Part shown: positions 32,180 to 42,939 of the stretch, in pieces | Position numbering within the stretch: the stretch's first letter is position 1 | Layout: every line of letters starts with the position of its first letter | Assembly (NCBI RefSeq): GCF_017591425.1 | Contig: NW_024467106.1 | Span: 21,504,501-21,568,500 of the forward strand | Direction of reading: 5' to 3' | Length of the DNA: 64,000 nt | Origin: Ochotona curzoniae | Lineage: Eukaryota > Chordata > Mammalia > Lagomorpha > Ochotonidae | Translations under genes and position numbers: made by a program | Notes under the pieces: generated by a model | What the model was told of the DNA's origin: nothing | The model's input: only the letters and a program-made list of their open reading frames with translations | Databases searched by the model: none

Positions 32180-32455
32180 TCACACCCCTCTGAAGCCTCT
32201 CCTGCAAGACTGTGGCTCCATCCCTTGGCCTTCACAGCCTTTCTGTCTGTATCTGAACATTGGTCACTAAATGCCACCATGGTCCACTTGCATGTCTGTA
32301 TCTTGTGCAGACTTGAAGTCTTCCGGATGTGCGGACTGGTCTTCTTGTCTTTTTATCTGAAGTCATAGCACAGACTCTATCACAAGTAGGCATTTTGTCC
32401 TTAATGTACCTATGTTAAAAGAATGAATGAATGGATGAATGAATGAATACGATCA
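32180..32455 (+). mobile_element. L2-like 3' end with GAAT repeat, sense
   Basis: The stretch ends in CTTGTCTTTTTATCTGAAGT, CACAAGTAGGCATTTTGTCC and a GAATGAATG run (32420-32449), the typical end of L2 ('gcacatagtaggtgctcaataaatatttgttgaatgaatgaatg'). Upstream, CCCTTGGCCTTCACAGCCTT fits the region 'cctcagggcctttgcacttgctgtt'. Confidence 0.55.
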
Positions 32456-32459
32456 CATC

Positions 32460-32925
32460 AGTATGGAATTTTGTGTCCATCTACTCTGTGGATGGAGCTG
32501 TCCCTGGCCTGCTGGTGTGACCCTCACACCTTTCTATTTATAACTTCCTCTACTTCTGAACAATTTTACAAGAGGTCTGACTAGAAGAGATTATTTTGTA
32601 TTTCAATAAAAGCAAAATCTTAAAATGTCTATTTTTGGCACAATTTATATTGTCACTAATTAATAGCTTCAATCAAGACTGTAGATTTTTTTAAGTGAGA
32701 AGCTGCCAGATGAATCATGCATAACAACCTAATTAATGAACTTTCATCTTCTTGTCTATTTTTCTGGCCAAGTATCTATTTCTTTTAATCTCAATTCCTA
32801 CCTCAGCAAAACAAAATGCATAGATAAAAAACATTTGCTGCATGTTTCATATGTGTCTTTCAATGTTATTTTGCACATTTCACTTGGTACACATTCATTT
32901 TCTTAGCCTTTATAATACCAGCTAT
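32460..32925. other. unique AT-rich stretch with many TAAT motifs
   Basis: No exon or transposon recognised. TAATTAATAGC (about 32658) and CTAATTAATGAAC (about 32730) with CATGCATAAC between them give a dense set of homeodomain-type cores (see findings). Confidence 0.4.
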
Positions 32926-32929
32926 ATAA

Positions 32930-33080
32930 AGTAGATTTCATGATCACTAGAATTTAATGAATCAGGAAACCTGGACACATTTCGGTTAGATATCTTTCCT
33001 GAGGTCATTCAGCTAAGAAATGGTAAAGCAAAACCTTAAATTGCTTGGGCCTGTGGTCTTTGACCACTACTCAATTCTAC
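32930..33080 (-). repeat. MIR relic, antisense
   Basis: GAATCAGGAAACCTGGACAC, GAGGTCATTCAGCTAAGAAA and TGGTAAAGCAAAACCTTAAA are the reversed MIR core. Confidence 0.5.
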
Positions 33081-33264
33081 TCATTCACACCTCAACATGT
33101 ATTCATAACAGATATAAAAAGTTCTCCAATTACAAAAGTCTTTCTCACACTCACTTTGACTTATGGTAGCTTTTTTAAAGAACTTCTCTCAGCATTTCTA
33201 GTGAGAGATTTTAATTCATAGAGACAAAAGATGGTCTCACCTCACCTGTGCCTCTGCTCCAAGA

Positions 33265-33465
33265 GCTAGAATCCTACAACTCTGCCACTGTCCAGGTTGG
33301 GATAGAGGTTCTTGATGCTCACTGGACCACTCAGGGCCTCTGTTTCTTTATCTGTAACTTGAGATGCTCTGGATGCCGCATGGTTATTGAGAGGATTCCA
33401 CAAAACAGGAAATAAAAAGTGGCCAGCATCAGGCTTGACCAAGTGCTCAAGAGTGGGAGCTTGTT
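33265..33465 (+). repeat. MIR relic, sense
   Basis: CTACAACTCTGCCACTGTCC, CACTGGACCACTCAGGGCCT, CTGTTTCTTTATCTGTAACT, GGTTATTGAGAGGATTCCAC and GTGGCCAGCATCAGGCTTGA follow MIR order. Confidence 0.6.
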
Positions 33466-33469
33466 TTCT

Positions 33470-35020
33470 TTTCCCACTCTTTCCCTGGGAAAGCACTGAA
33501 ATCAAGGTTAAGGACTACCTGCTTAGGGCTTCTCGGCCACTTGGCCAGAGGAATTCGGTAAAGATCAGGAAGCAACTGGTGTGGTGTGGTGTAGGAGAAA
33601 TCATCTTCTTTTTCCCCTGGGATCAGGAGATTTGGAGACAGAGTGCCTATCTGTTGTTGTGTTGGCTGACCAACCATCTCTGCCCTTCCCAGAACAATGG
33701 CAGGATGTAGGTCTGTGCTTAGGAGCAGTGGCTCTCAGGCCTTCGAGCCAGATCGTAATGGACCTGGCTGAACAGGACCTATCCCAGGGCACACAGAGAA
33801 CCATCAGCTTCAGCATCAAACACAGCAGCCCGTGGTGCAGCCCTGCAATTTTCACGTGCTGGGGAGGCCCAAGAAATAAGCCCAAGGAGTCTTACAATCC
33901 TCAGAGACCCGACAATGAGACAGAAAAGGCTTTGGGCTCCCTGGAACATGCACACTTGGAGATTCCCCTCCTCTCCCTGTGAGCATGAAATAACCTCTGC
34001 GTGCCCAGTGTTCCCTACCATCAGCTCATTGCCAAAATGACCCTGTGATGATACTGATAAAAACGCAGGCTGACTTTCACTAGTCCAAAATGCTGGAATC
34101 CCAAAGAGATTGAGATTTCAATTTTTCATATACATTCATGAGGCGTCTCAAGGATGGGCACCAAGTCTAATCATGAATTTCTTATATGTTTCATTTTTAC
34201 CTTATTGCATAGCCTTCAGATGATTTTGCATAAAACTGTCAGTGTGCCTGCATTTTGATTGCCACCTATCTCGGGAGGCTAGGTATGAAATTTCCCATGG
34301 GTTGCATTACTCTTCTGCACACAAAGTTCGGGTTTGGGATATTCGGAAGAAGGATGCTCCACCTGAACAAGCTGCCATTTACTTTTTCAGCCTAATGCTA
34401 AGAAGAGTCTACACTGACTACGCATGGAGTCTGTATTTTCATATTTGTCTACTTGCTAAATTTTATTGTAAACCCAGTGTCAATACTGGCAGCATTTCAG
34501 CATGACCGAGGTCAGTGGCAGACAAGTATAGAGTAGCAAGAAATTCAAGGTTCCAGACACCCACATTCCCAAGACAATACTCTGCCTCATGCTGTAAGCG
34601 AGGGGACTCTTGGCAGTCTCCTTGGAGTTACTTTCCACTCTTTGGGCTTTGTGTGTATTTTGCCACTTGCTGAAGTGCTGCTTTGTATTTCTAAGTGCAA
34701 GGTAACCACGATGTGCTTGTACTAGCTAGACTTCATTCAGACATGATTTACAATATTGTTGGCTGTGAATTGATTGCTAACGAATCAACAGTCGTGGTAA
34801 ACAAGATATCTTTGCCCAGAAAGAGAAATAGCACAAAGTCATGTGAAGATTTATTGACAGAAACAAGGGGAGCAGACGTGTGCAGGAACCTCCTGTGGAT
34901 TTCCGCAAAGAGCAATGGCTCAATATTTCACTAAGGCAGTGTTCACAGCAACTTTAGATAGATCTGACTCAAAACAGAAAATCCACTGAATTTGTTATGC
35001 CAACTTCCAGCCAAAGAAAT
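33470..35020. other. unique stretch of about 1.5 kb, no gene seen
   Basis: The longest open frame is 133 codons at 33581-33982 (plus); it has no motif I recognise, overlaps other frames of similar length, and lacks a coding-style context. I see no transposon. Confidence 0.45.
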
Positions 35021-35024
35021 GAAC

Positions 35025-35110
35025 AGCGTTGTCTGCATTTTACAGATGTGGAAATTGAAGCAGCAACAGATGACTTTCCCAAGATCATAGACAACTGTGC
35101 TGCCACTGAG
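35025..35110 (-). repeat. MIR relic, antisense
   Basis: CATTTTACAGATGTGGAAAT, TGAAGCAGCAACAGATGACT and TTCCCAAGATCATAGACAAC are the reversed MIR core. Confidence 0.6.
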
Positions 35111-35159
35111 CCTGCCTCCTACAGGCACCTATACCTCTCCTACCACACCTGGCTGCTGT

Positions 35160-35270
35160 GGGCTGATGTGATCCCCTCACTCACAGTGGGCCGATGTGAT
35201 CCCCGCACTCACAGTGGGCCGATGTGATCCCCGCACTCACAGTGGGCTGATGTGATCCTTGCACTCACAG
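35160..35270 (+). repeat. 28-bp minisatellite, 4 copies
   Basis: Four head-to-tail copies of a 28-base unit (GGGCCGATGTGATCCCCGCA followed by CTCACAGT). Copies 2 and 3 are identical; copies 1 and 4 differ at the CpG positions (GGGCTGATG, CCCCTC, CCTTGC). The last copy runs directly into unique sequence. There are no spacers between units, so it is not a CRISPR array. Confidence 0.97.
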
Positions 35271-35274
35271 GAAC

Positions 35275-36295
35275 AGGGTGCATGAACAGGGCCAATCCAT
35301 TGAGAAAGAGCTGTGGCCTCATCTTTCAGGGAATTGGAGGCTGAAAAGGGAAGGTGTTGAATCTCAGGGTAAAAATGCGGCTGCTCAAGACTCCACTTCA
35401 TTCCTGACATTCTTTATACTCACCAGGAGTCCAGTCTTTGCAAAGTGGCCTTAGGTCCTAAGTCCTCATCTTGTATGAGTCCAATAAGGCTTTCTTTGTG
35501 AGTAATACTGATTTTTTTTAAGAGAGACTGATGTTTATCAATCCATTTTAATTACATCATTTATGCTCACAGCCACACTGAAAGTAAGAAGTTTCTCCTC
35601 TAGTCACATTGGAAATCCTCCTTATAAATCTCCAGAATTAGCGTGACCCAAAGACCACTACAAGTGTTGTAACCACATGCATTTTTCCTTTTGTTCTGAT
35701 CCTGGTGTTATACTTGGCCCAAGAATAGGGCAAGAGAGAGAGAGGCAAAGAGTCAATATCCCTGGGAGAAGCCTCTATCACCATCGATAAAGGCAAGGAT
35801 GCTTCAGATAGAGTCCAGCTCCCTGGCCCTCTGTTGGGACAGTCCACAGACAGCTTCCATACATCAGCCATACATCAGCTAGGGCTGTCGGTAGGATTGG
35901 GCTTTGGACACCCCACTCACAATTATGACTGGCTTAATAATTGTGTGTTTCCCTCCCTGCCTTAGCTTTCTCACTTGTCAATGTTTTCAGGCCTTTCTCC
36001 CAAATAAACTCTTTGCCCTTAAATGACAGCTTGGCACTTAAACAGGCAATGTTCTTGGAACATGGGAAGAGAGCAGCGCAGGTGAGAACTTGAGAGCACC
36101 AGAATCCAGCTGCAGTACAGCATCTTCCTGACCAGCCTGGTCCCTCCCCTAAAGGCAAGGACCAGCATGCAGGACACGGGCACCTGGAAACTGAAGCCAG
36201 AGTGAAGAATTTATCACTGTCCATTGACAAACATGGGTGATAGCTGTGCATCCTGCCCACAGTCGGTGCTCCAAAATTCCAAAAATGAGTTCTTT
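35275..36295. other. unique stretch of about 1 kb, no gene seen
   Basis: No exon or transposon recognised. CATACATCAGC is duplicated at about 35858-35879. Confidence 0.45.
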
Positions 36296-36299
36296 TCTT

Positions 36300-36622
36300 A
36301 AAAAGATTAGTTCCAATTATTTGAAAAGCAGAGTTATATAAAGAGAGAGAGAAAGAAAACGACATCTTCCATTGGCTGGTTCACTCCCCAAATGGGCTGT
36401 GCGACTAGGGCTCAACCAGGACAAAGCCAAGAGCCTTGAACTCTCAATCTTCCACCTGGGTGGCAAGGTCCAAACCCTTGAGCCACATCCTCCTGATTTC
36501 TCAGCCATATTAGCAGGGAGTTGGATGAGAAGTGAAGCAACTGGGACTCTAACTAGCTCACATATATAATGTGGGCTTCATAGCTATTAGCTTAACCCAC
36601 CACATCACAATGTTGTCCCCTT
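36300..36622 (-). mobile_element. old CSINE, antisense, full length
   Basis: TTTGAAAAGCAGAGTTATAT, CATCTTCCATTGGCTGGTTC, ACTCCCCAAATGGGCTGTGC, TAGCAGGGAGTTGGATGAGA, AGTGAAGCAACTGGGACTCT and TTAGCTTAACCCACCACATC, ending in CCCC, make a complete reverse copy. Confidence 0.9.
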
Positions 36623-36624
36623 AA

Positions 36625-37035
36625 ACTGGGTTTAAGCAAAAGATGACAAATGAGGGAACAAATTTTTTGGGGCAAATTTGTTACATTCTGGTCATCCTGC
36701 TGAATGACTTCAATAAGAGTTAAAGATATTGTTCCTTTTAACTCTCTAGATATTTCTGAGTGTTATAGACTGAGATCATTCATATCATGAACACACAGAA
36801 TCAATCAGGTAGGAGTGCAGCATGTTGACATCTGGTCAACCTGACTCTGTGCTCTTGCTCTTCCCAGTATTCACCTGCCTCTAAGACTTACAGAGATTTG
36901 TTCTCCAATGGTCAATAAGCAGTAGAGAGCTATCAGAGTTGGCAAGCAATATCCCTTAGTGTCATCTTCGTGGCAGCCTGCAAACCAGGTGTACTTACAT
37001 CGTCTCATTCTCAAGATTTTTTTGGAACCAGATTC
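36625..37035. other. unique stretch, no gene seen
   Basis: Nothing recognised on either strand. Confidence 0.45.
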
Positions 37036-37039
37036 TAGG

Positions 37040-37440
37040 GTTTCATACTTAATGATCAATTGCTGTGAGAAAAATTATCACAAAGCTGGTAGCTTCAAAC
37101 AACGCCTGCTGGTTTCATGGTCTCCATGGTATCACTCTGGCAGAGTCTAAAAAGGTGCTGTTGGAGCTGTGTTCTCATCTGGAGGCTTGACTGGAGCAGA
37201 ATCCGCTTCCTGGAACACTTGGGACACTAATAGATTTCATTGCTGCACACGTATCATTGAGGGGCCTGGCTTTAACTTCCTACGTACTAAAGGCCCCTCA
37301 GTTCCCTATTCTGTGGACTTCTCTGTGGGTAGCCCACAGCATGGTGGTTTGTCAGAGAGAGAATTCTCCACCAGGAGAATTCCCAACTCCAGTCCATCAA
37401 AAGTAGAATCAGAGATAATGCAATATTATCACGGGAGTGA
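37040..37440 (-). mobile_element. MaLR/MLT1-like LTR fragment, antisense (family uncertain)
   Basis: AATTGCTGTGAGAAAAATTA, TCACAAAGCTGGTAGCTTCA, AACAACGCCTGCTGGTTTCA, TGTGTTCTCATCTGGAGGCT and TGACTGGAGCAGAATCCGCT match the widespread pattern 'acaaattaccacaaacttagtggcttaaaacaac...gctgcagtctcatctggaggctcgactgggg'. Three short perfect inverted repeats lie at 37258-37300, 37324-37338 and 37361-37382. Confidence 0.55.
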
Positions 37441-37579
37441 CATCCATCTACTTTGATGTTTGACAGGTAGGCTTGTTATCTGTGTTACCATCAGCATCAT
37501 GACATCTGATTAATATTATCTATTATAACAATTATAACTTTGGTATTCCAAAATGCAGCATTAACATCCCATTCACCTT

Positions 37580-37700
37580 CTACATTGAAAACCTTCATTA
37601 ATTCCTAATGCCATGATATAACATCCAAATTCCCTAGCCGGGTACCCCATTATCTTCCTAGCCTCATCTCTGATCATTTCTGATTCTTTCTTAATCCTGC
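37580..37700 (+). mobile_element. L2-like fragment, sense
   Basis: AAAACCTTCATTAATTCCTA, ATATAACATCCAAATTCCCT and TCTTCCTAGCCTCATCTCTG parallel the L2 pattern 'aacccttcaatggctcccattgccctgaggataaaatccaaactccttagcc...ctctccagcctcatctc'. Confidence 0.5.
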
Positions 37701-37704
37701 CAGA

Positions 37705-38905
37705 TAGCTGAATCTTTCACAAATGCTATCTTTTGGCCTGGCCTTACTCAAGGTCAACTTTATGTACAAATTGTTTGTCAACTCATTGTAAGGATGACCT
37801 TGGATGAGGCTTGTCAACCTCTTGCCTTGCTGTTTTTCATAGTTCTGCGTATATTGCCTGTCACGTTGGATTATACAATTCTGTTGTACAGTGAGCTTCA
37901 GCTCACCTCTGCATTCTGGGATTTGGCATAGGCTTGGGATTACTAAATCACGCTCTTTGCGCACATAATCACTATGAGCAGTAGCCATTTTTCTATAAGA
38001 TATCCTCATGTCAGGCAAGTATGGAATGAAGATGTGGGGCCACAGAGAGAACCAGATGCATAATCCTAGGAAGCCCAGGGCAGTTGGAAATCTCATGTCT
38101 CCCTCCTGGAGACTGCCATGCTCCAGAAATTAGCCATGGCTTCATGGCTCCACAATAGAACCCTGGGTTTAGCACTTCCCGTATTCACTATGATTATTCT
38201 CGTGGTCCTCTTCCCCAAAGCCTGCTTCCATATTTTCAGGTCTTTGAGTGTTGCAGCCAAACCACTGCTGTACTTCTGAAAGAAGAACCAAAACACCCCA
38301 TCGGCCACCGCTCCCTGCTGACTTCCCGCTCCCGGAGAGCCAATCTTAACCCCCTGCCCCAGCTCCCTTTTATCTGCTCTTTCTCCTTCACCCCAGAAGC
38401 CACATCCACATGCTGCTCACCAGCCCCACAAAGTTATTGCTATCTCCATGCTCTGAGTGTTCCCTCTCTAACCCTCTCCAGCCTGGCTTCCTGAACCCTC
38501 TGGCGGCTCTTAGAAACTTGTTCTTCTCACTGCTCCTCCTTGCTGAACCACTTCCCCCTATGAATTCTTTATGTCCCTCCTCCCCTTATTCTGGGGGAAG
38601 CCTGTTCCCAGGGCCAGTTGTGGCTTTCTAGGGTTAAAGGCCAACCAGGATTAAAAAAAAAAATTCAGTGGGAATTATCACTTCTGGCCTCATAGTTTCT
38701 CAGGCAGGCAGGAGTCATACAAACTGCATAGCCTGGCTAAGCAAAGAAAGACCCAGTGAAAAAACAGTCAGAAAAGTCATGACCCACTGAAGGGCTCCAG
38801 AAGAGGTTTCATTTCATGTGAAGCTTAAAGAATGTTAGACATGCCAATTTTTGAGGTGACTGCTCTGTTTTCAAGCTTATTGAGATCAACAGGCAAAATT
38901 CACAG
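37705..38905. other. unique stretch of about 1.2 kb, no gene seen
   Basis: The 140-codon minus frame at 37674-38096 lacks any recognised domain and overlaps the L2-like fragment. An A-run is at 38653-38663. No exon recognised. Confidence 0.4.
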
Positions 38906-38909
38906 AATT

Positions 38910-39095
38910 ATGGGTAAGGAAAAGAGATGGACAACCTTGGATTCAAATCCTAGCTCTGGGACTCAGGAGAAGCGTCAGAAAACCTTAAGAAGTAAGGTTT
39001 CTTTTATCAACCTAGAAGGAAGGCCTCTGCTGGAGATGACCGTAATTGAATGAGATCCTAGCTAAAGTGACCAGCACAGCACATACTCCATGAGA
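38910..39095 (+). repeat. MIR relic, sense
   Basis: GACAACCTTGGATTCAAATC, CTAGCTCTGGGACTCAGGAG, AACCTTAAGAAGTAAGGTTT, GACCGTAATTGAATGAGATC and GTGACCAGCACAGCACATAC follow a diverged MIR. Confidence 0.5.
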
Positions 39096-39099
39096 GTCT

Positions 39100-40308
39100 T
39101 GCCAAACAAAGCCAGTGACCTTCTCCTTTAAAACTGTGGCTGCTGTGTGTGGCAGAGGCCCTCTGGGAGTCTGTCAGACCCTAGTGCTTCTCTGCCTGGA
39201 ATGCATCGATACCTGCAGGGCACTGCCGTCAGAGGCCTCATGGCAGGCCTGCTGCCAGTCCAGCTGGCGTGGTTGGTGGGGAATGGCCCTGAGCCAGCGT
39301 CCTCAGCAACTTCAGGAGCTGCTGACAAGCATCCCCTTTGATGTTACGCCAAAGGAAGACGTGTTGCAATTATCCAAATTATTCAAGGCCCCCACAAATT
39401 TCAAAGAACTCTCGGTTGCTTGCAGAGAACTTCAAATTCCCTGCCTACTGCATGCGCACACACACACGCACACACACACACCCCTGCCCCATCCCACCAA
39501 CTGCGTTTTCGGTTCCCCATGAAATCCTGCTGTCTTGCACCTTGTTGTCCTCACATGTGCTTGAATCTCTGCTTAGAATTCTCTTTCCTCCTCTCTGTCT
39601 CCCCAGCTTCAGGTCTTAGCCTTGCGCTCCCTGCTCCCTCCTCCATGGCTCCTGCCCACAGTGCTGTTTGTGCAGGGTCTCCATAACTTCAGATCACCTG
39701 TGTATGTGCCTGGAGCCCCAAGAAAACCGAAAATCCAAGGAGACCAGCAACAGAGCTGCATGCCTATCCATGACTGGCATACACAGAAGGCCTGCCACAG
39801 GAGATTCTGTCCGTACACACTTGTTGAAATGTGTTTCTACAACAATTGTGTGGGTGGAAGGAAAAACCACAGGGACAAATATGATTGGTTTTCAAAAAAT
39901 ACATGCACAACCCTAGGAGAAATGACAGCAGAGACATTCACGCTGACACTCTGGGTCAAAACAACATTTTCATCACCATCTTGAGCGTTGACTTCGATGT
40001 CTTGGTCTCAGTCTTATTACTACACCAGCCCCTGATTCCTGGGAGTGGTCAGCTCAGCAGGGAAATAGCAGGCCTCTTGATCTTCCCTGAAGACGGTAAA
40101 ATAGGAAGATGGTTTGCCAAGATCAAAACCTTGCATATAGACCTCAGCCAGAACTTATCTCCCTGAGGAGAGTTCACAGGGTCCTGGGAGGAGAACTTTC
40201 AGTGGCCCTTGCTTAGGCCACAATAGGTCGTCTCTAGCTGTCTGGATGCCATGTTGAGGAACTGAAGAGCAACTAGAAAACTAACCCAGAACTTGTTTTC
40301 AAGAGCAA
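39100..40308. other. unique stretch with a CA microsatellite, no gene seen
   Basis: No recognised exon. A (CA)n run with two CG steps lies at 39456-39481. Open frames here (up to 135 codons at 39115-39522) run through the microsatellite and show no domain. Confidence 0.4.
39456..39481 (+). repeat. (CA)n microsatellite, interrupted
   Basis: About 26 bases of CA dinucleotides broken by single CG steps. Confidence 0.93.
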
Positions 40309-40310
40309 AA

Positions 40311-40540
40311 ATACTGTAACAAAGCTGGTTAAGCCACCGCTTGCAGTGTTGGCATAGGTGCTGATTGGAGTCTAACTGCTCCTTTGGATTCAGCTCCCTG
40401 CTAAAATGCTCGGAAAGCAGTAGAAGATGGCCCAACTGCTTGGACACCTGCATCCATGTAGGGAACTTGCTAGAAGTTCCTGCCTCGTGGCTTTGGCCTA
40501 GCCCTAGCAGATATTTGAGGAGCGAACCAATAGATGGAAG

Positions 40541-40593
<53 letters not shown>

Positions 40594-40640
40594 ATCTGTC
40601 TGTAACTGTCTCTCAAATAAGTAAATCTTCAAAATAAAAA
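40311..40640 (+). mobile_element. old CSINE, sense, with internal ATCT expansion
   Basis: AAAGCTGGTTAAGCCACCGC, GGCATAGGTGCTGATTGGAG, CAGCTCCCTGCTAAAATGCT, CGGAAAGCAGTAGAAGATGG, GTGGCTTTGGCCTAGCCCTA, GAACCAATAGATGGAAGATC, then an ATCT microsatellite, CTGTCTGTAACTGTCTCTCA and AATAAGTAAATC. The microsatellite occupies the position of the normal CTCTCTGTCTC block. Confidence 0.93.
40540..40593 (+). repeat. (ATCT)13 microsatellite inside CSINE
   Basis: A pure tetranucleotide run of about 53 bases, grown from the pyrimidine-rich end of the SINE. Tetranucleotide runs of this length are usually polymorphic. Confidence 0.97.
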
Positions 40641-40729
40641 GACTGCAAATCATCATTTCAGTCCAGAGCCTTGTCCACTTTGAAAGGGATTTACACCCTG
40701 TACAGAGTAACTGTTACGATAGATAGGTT

Positions 40730-41020
40730 GGGCTGGGCCTGCCGTGGTGACCTAGTGTCTAAAGTCCTTGCTTTACATGTGCTAGAATCCCATCTGGAAG
40801 TCCATTTGTGTCCTGCCAGCTCCACTTCCAATCAAACTCTCTGTTTGTGGACTGGGAAAGCAGTAGAGGATGGTCCCAAGCCTTGGGACCCAGAAGAAGC
40901 TCCTGGCTCCTGGCTTTGGATCAGCTCAGGTCTGTCTGTGGTTGCTTGTGGAGTGAACCAGAAGATGGAAGGTCATTCTCCTTGACTTTCCTTTTCTCTG
41001 CAAATCTGACTTTATAGGTT
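40730..41020 (+). mobile_element. CSINE, sense
   Basis: GGCCTGCCGTGGTGACCTAG, CTAGAATCCCATCTGGAAGT, CTCCACTTCCAATCAAACTC, GTGGACTGGGAAAGCAGTAG, CCTGGCTTTGGATCAGCTCA and GTGGAGTGAACCAGAAGATG are in order. The segment with the CCTGCACCCATGTGGGAG motif is shortened. The flanks ATAGGTT at about 40722 and 41016 may be the target duplication. Confidence 0.9.
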
Positions 41021-41024
41021 AGGC

Positions 41025-42935
41025 TATCCTACAGTGAGAAACAAACAAACAAAAAAAACAGAAAGTAAGAAAAGAAAAAAAGAAGTGTCAATAACTGATA
41101 TAGCACCAAATTTCTCACCTATAGACCTGATGAATAGGGCTTGGCTTATAGATCTATTAAATGTGTCTTATATTCCTCAGTGGGACTATGTGTTGATGTT
41201 CTCTTGTCACTGCTGGCATGAGATGAACTTACCTGTGCCATCTCTGTAGTTCACAAGATTTAGCTGTGGAAGGGCTAAGTCGTGTATTTGAGTCAGGACA
41301 TCAGGCTATTAGGAACAAAGATAGCAAGATTCTGTGCTAAAACCTTCATTTTGATTGGTTTATCTTTTAGTTTTGTGTGCAATGCAAAGCCACAACTGAG
41401 AAAGCAATGTATGTACAGGGGCCATAGTGATTACTTTTGTAATAGTAATAAAAATAACAGTTGACTTTTTAGAAGTAAGATAATTTTGCAATGATTAATG
41501 TAACAGCTGTTAAGAATCAATTCTTTTTTTTTTTTTTTTAAGTCAAGCCACTGTTACCAGTCTTGTGCTTGTCACTGCTCAGATTCAGTTAGTGTTTGCT
41601 GACTGAATGGGTTAGAACAGGTGATCTTGAGGCCAATGCTGAGTCCAAATTACATCAGAGAGAGTTACCTTCAGCTGTAGTGTTAGTCTAATCATGAAAG
41701 AAGAATTTTCATGGAAGCAGATAGGGCTAAACCTGATCTGGAGTTTGGCCACAGGATTCTAAACATCTCAACTTACAACAACGAATTTTCCTGTGAGTTT
41801 GATGGGGACCAGATTATTCTAAGTAGGTGAGGTTTTCAGAGTCATTCTCCTTATAATTGCGTCAAGCTGAACACAGTAGGTGCACAGAGGGTGCCCATTC
41901 GCATGCTCAGGGCACCCTCCAAGGACCATACAGAAACTTAACTTGGATCAAGTTCTGTAAATGCTCCCTGGATTGTTGTATGTCATTTAGGCCATGCATA
42001 TTAGTCAAGTCATCCAGCAACTGATCAATTTGTCATTTATCTATCTGGCTATTAATTCATGGATTCATCTATATCCTTCTAGCTATATGTAAGAGAATGA
42101 CATGCGGGAATATCTGTCTGTGAGTGTGAATTAGCTCATGCAGTTGTGGGCCTGGTTGATCTGAAATGCATAGGGCAGGTCAACAATCTAGAAACTCAAG
42201 GAGTCAAATGTTTCTCTTCTCCAGGAGGTTTCAGTTTTCTCTCCCAAGGGTTTCATCTGACCGGATGAAGCCATATGATCTCCTGTACCCAAAGCTGATG
42301 GTGACAAATGTAAGACACATCTACACAGCACCTTTGTAGTCACACCTACATGAGTGTTTGCTTCAATAACTACCTGCGCCGCCTGGCTGAGTTGACATCC
42401 ATTGCTTTATATCACACCCAACTTCTGCCACTCTTCAAAAGCTTTGATTACATGGGATTAAGATAACAGCTTTTTTTTTTTTTTCAGTTGCTTTAAACTC
42501 ACTCCATCTATCTAAATCAGCCAAACTCTTGCTTTTCTCCTTATAGTGTTGAATTCAGTATGCCAGATATTTTGTCACATCGCTTAGGAAGCACACATTT
42601 GTGAGTTTTGAAGGACCTACCTGGGTGAATTTTGAAGTGCTCTAAAAAAGCTCTGTGGCCCAGCCACCTGAATGCCCAGAAAGTGACCCTGTTTCCTGCT
42701 TTATCCCACTGTCTTCCAAGTAACGCATGACCCGGAGATGACTTGGGGCTCAAGAACGAAGAAAATAATCAGAATTGCAATCACTTTCTCCATCATATTT
42801 TCAGTAAATCTGAAATATGGGATAGAAACTCTTTCAATGAATAAAGCAGTGGTAGCTGAACCCAGTAACTTTCTGGACATAAGGCTGATAACAAGGAAAG
42901 ACCCCATGTGGGTCAAGGGAAGTCTGTTGTTCTGC
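41025..42935. other. unique stretch of about 1.9 kb, no gene seen
   Basis: T-runs at 41524-41539 and 42472-42484. No exon, RNA gene or clear transposon recognised. Confidence 0.45.
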
Positions 42936-42939
42936 ATTA

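Noticed and set aside
33581..33982. 133-codon open frame as a gene
   Set aside because: No known motif, and similar-length frames overlap it on both strands.
34242..34505. 87-codon frame containing KVRVWDIRKKD, which looks slightly WD-repeat-like
   Set aside because: A single short WD-like string without repeat periodicity or homologous flanks is not enough; probably chance.
35160..35270. CRISPR array
   Set aside because: The 28-base units are directly adjacent with no unique spacers, in a mammalian sequence; it is a minisatellite.
37674..38096. 140-codon minus-strand open frame
   Set aside because: It overlaps an L2-like fragment and has no recognised domain.
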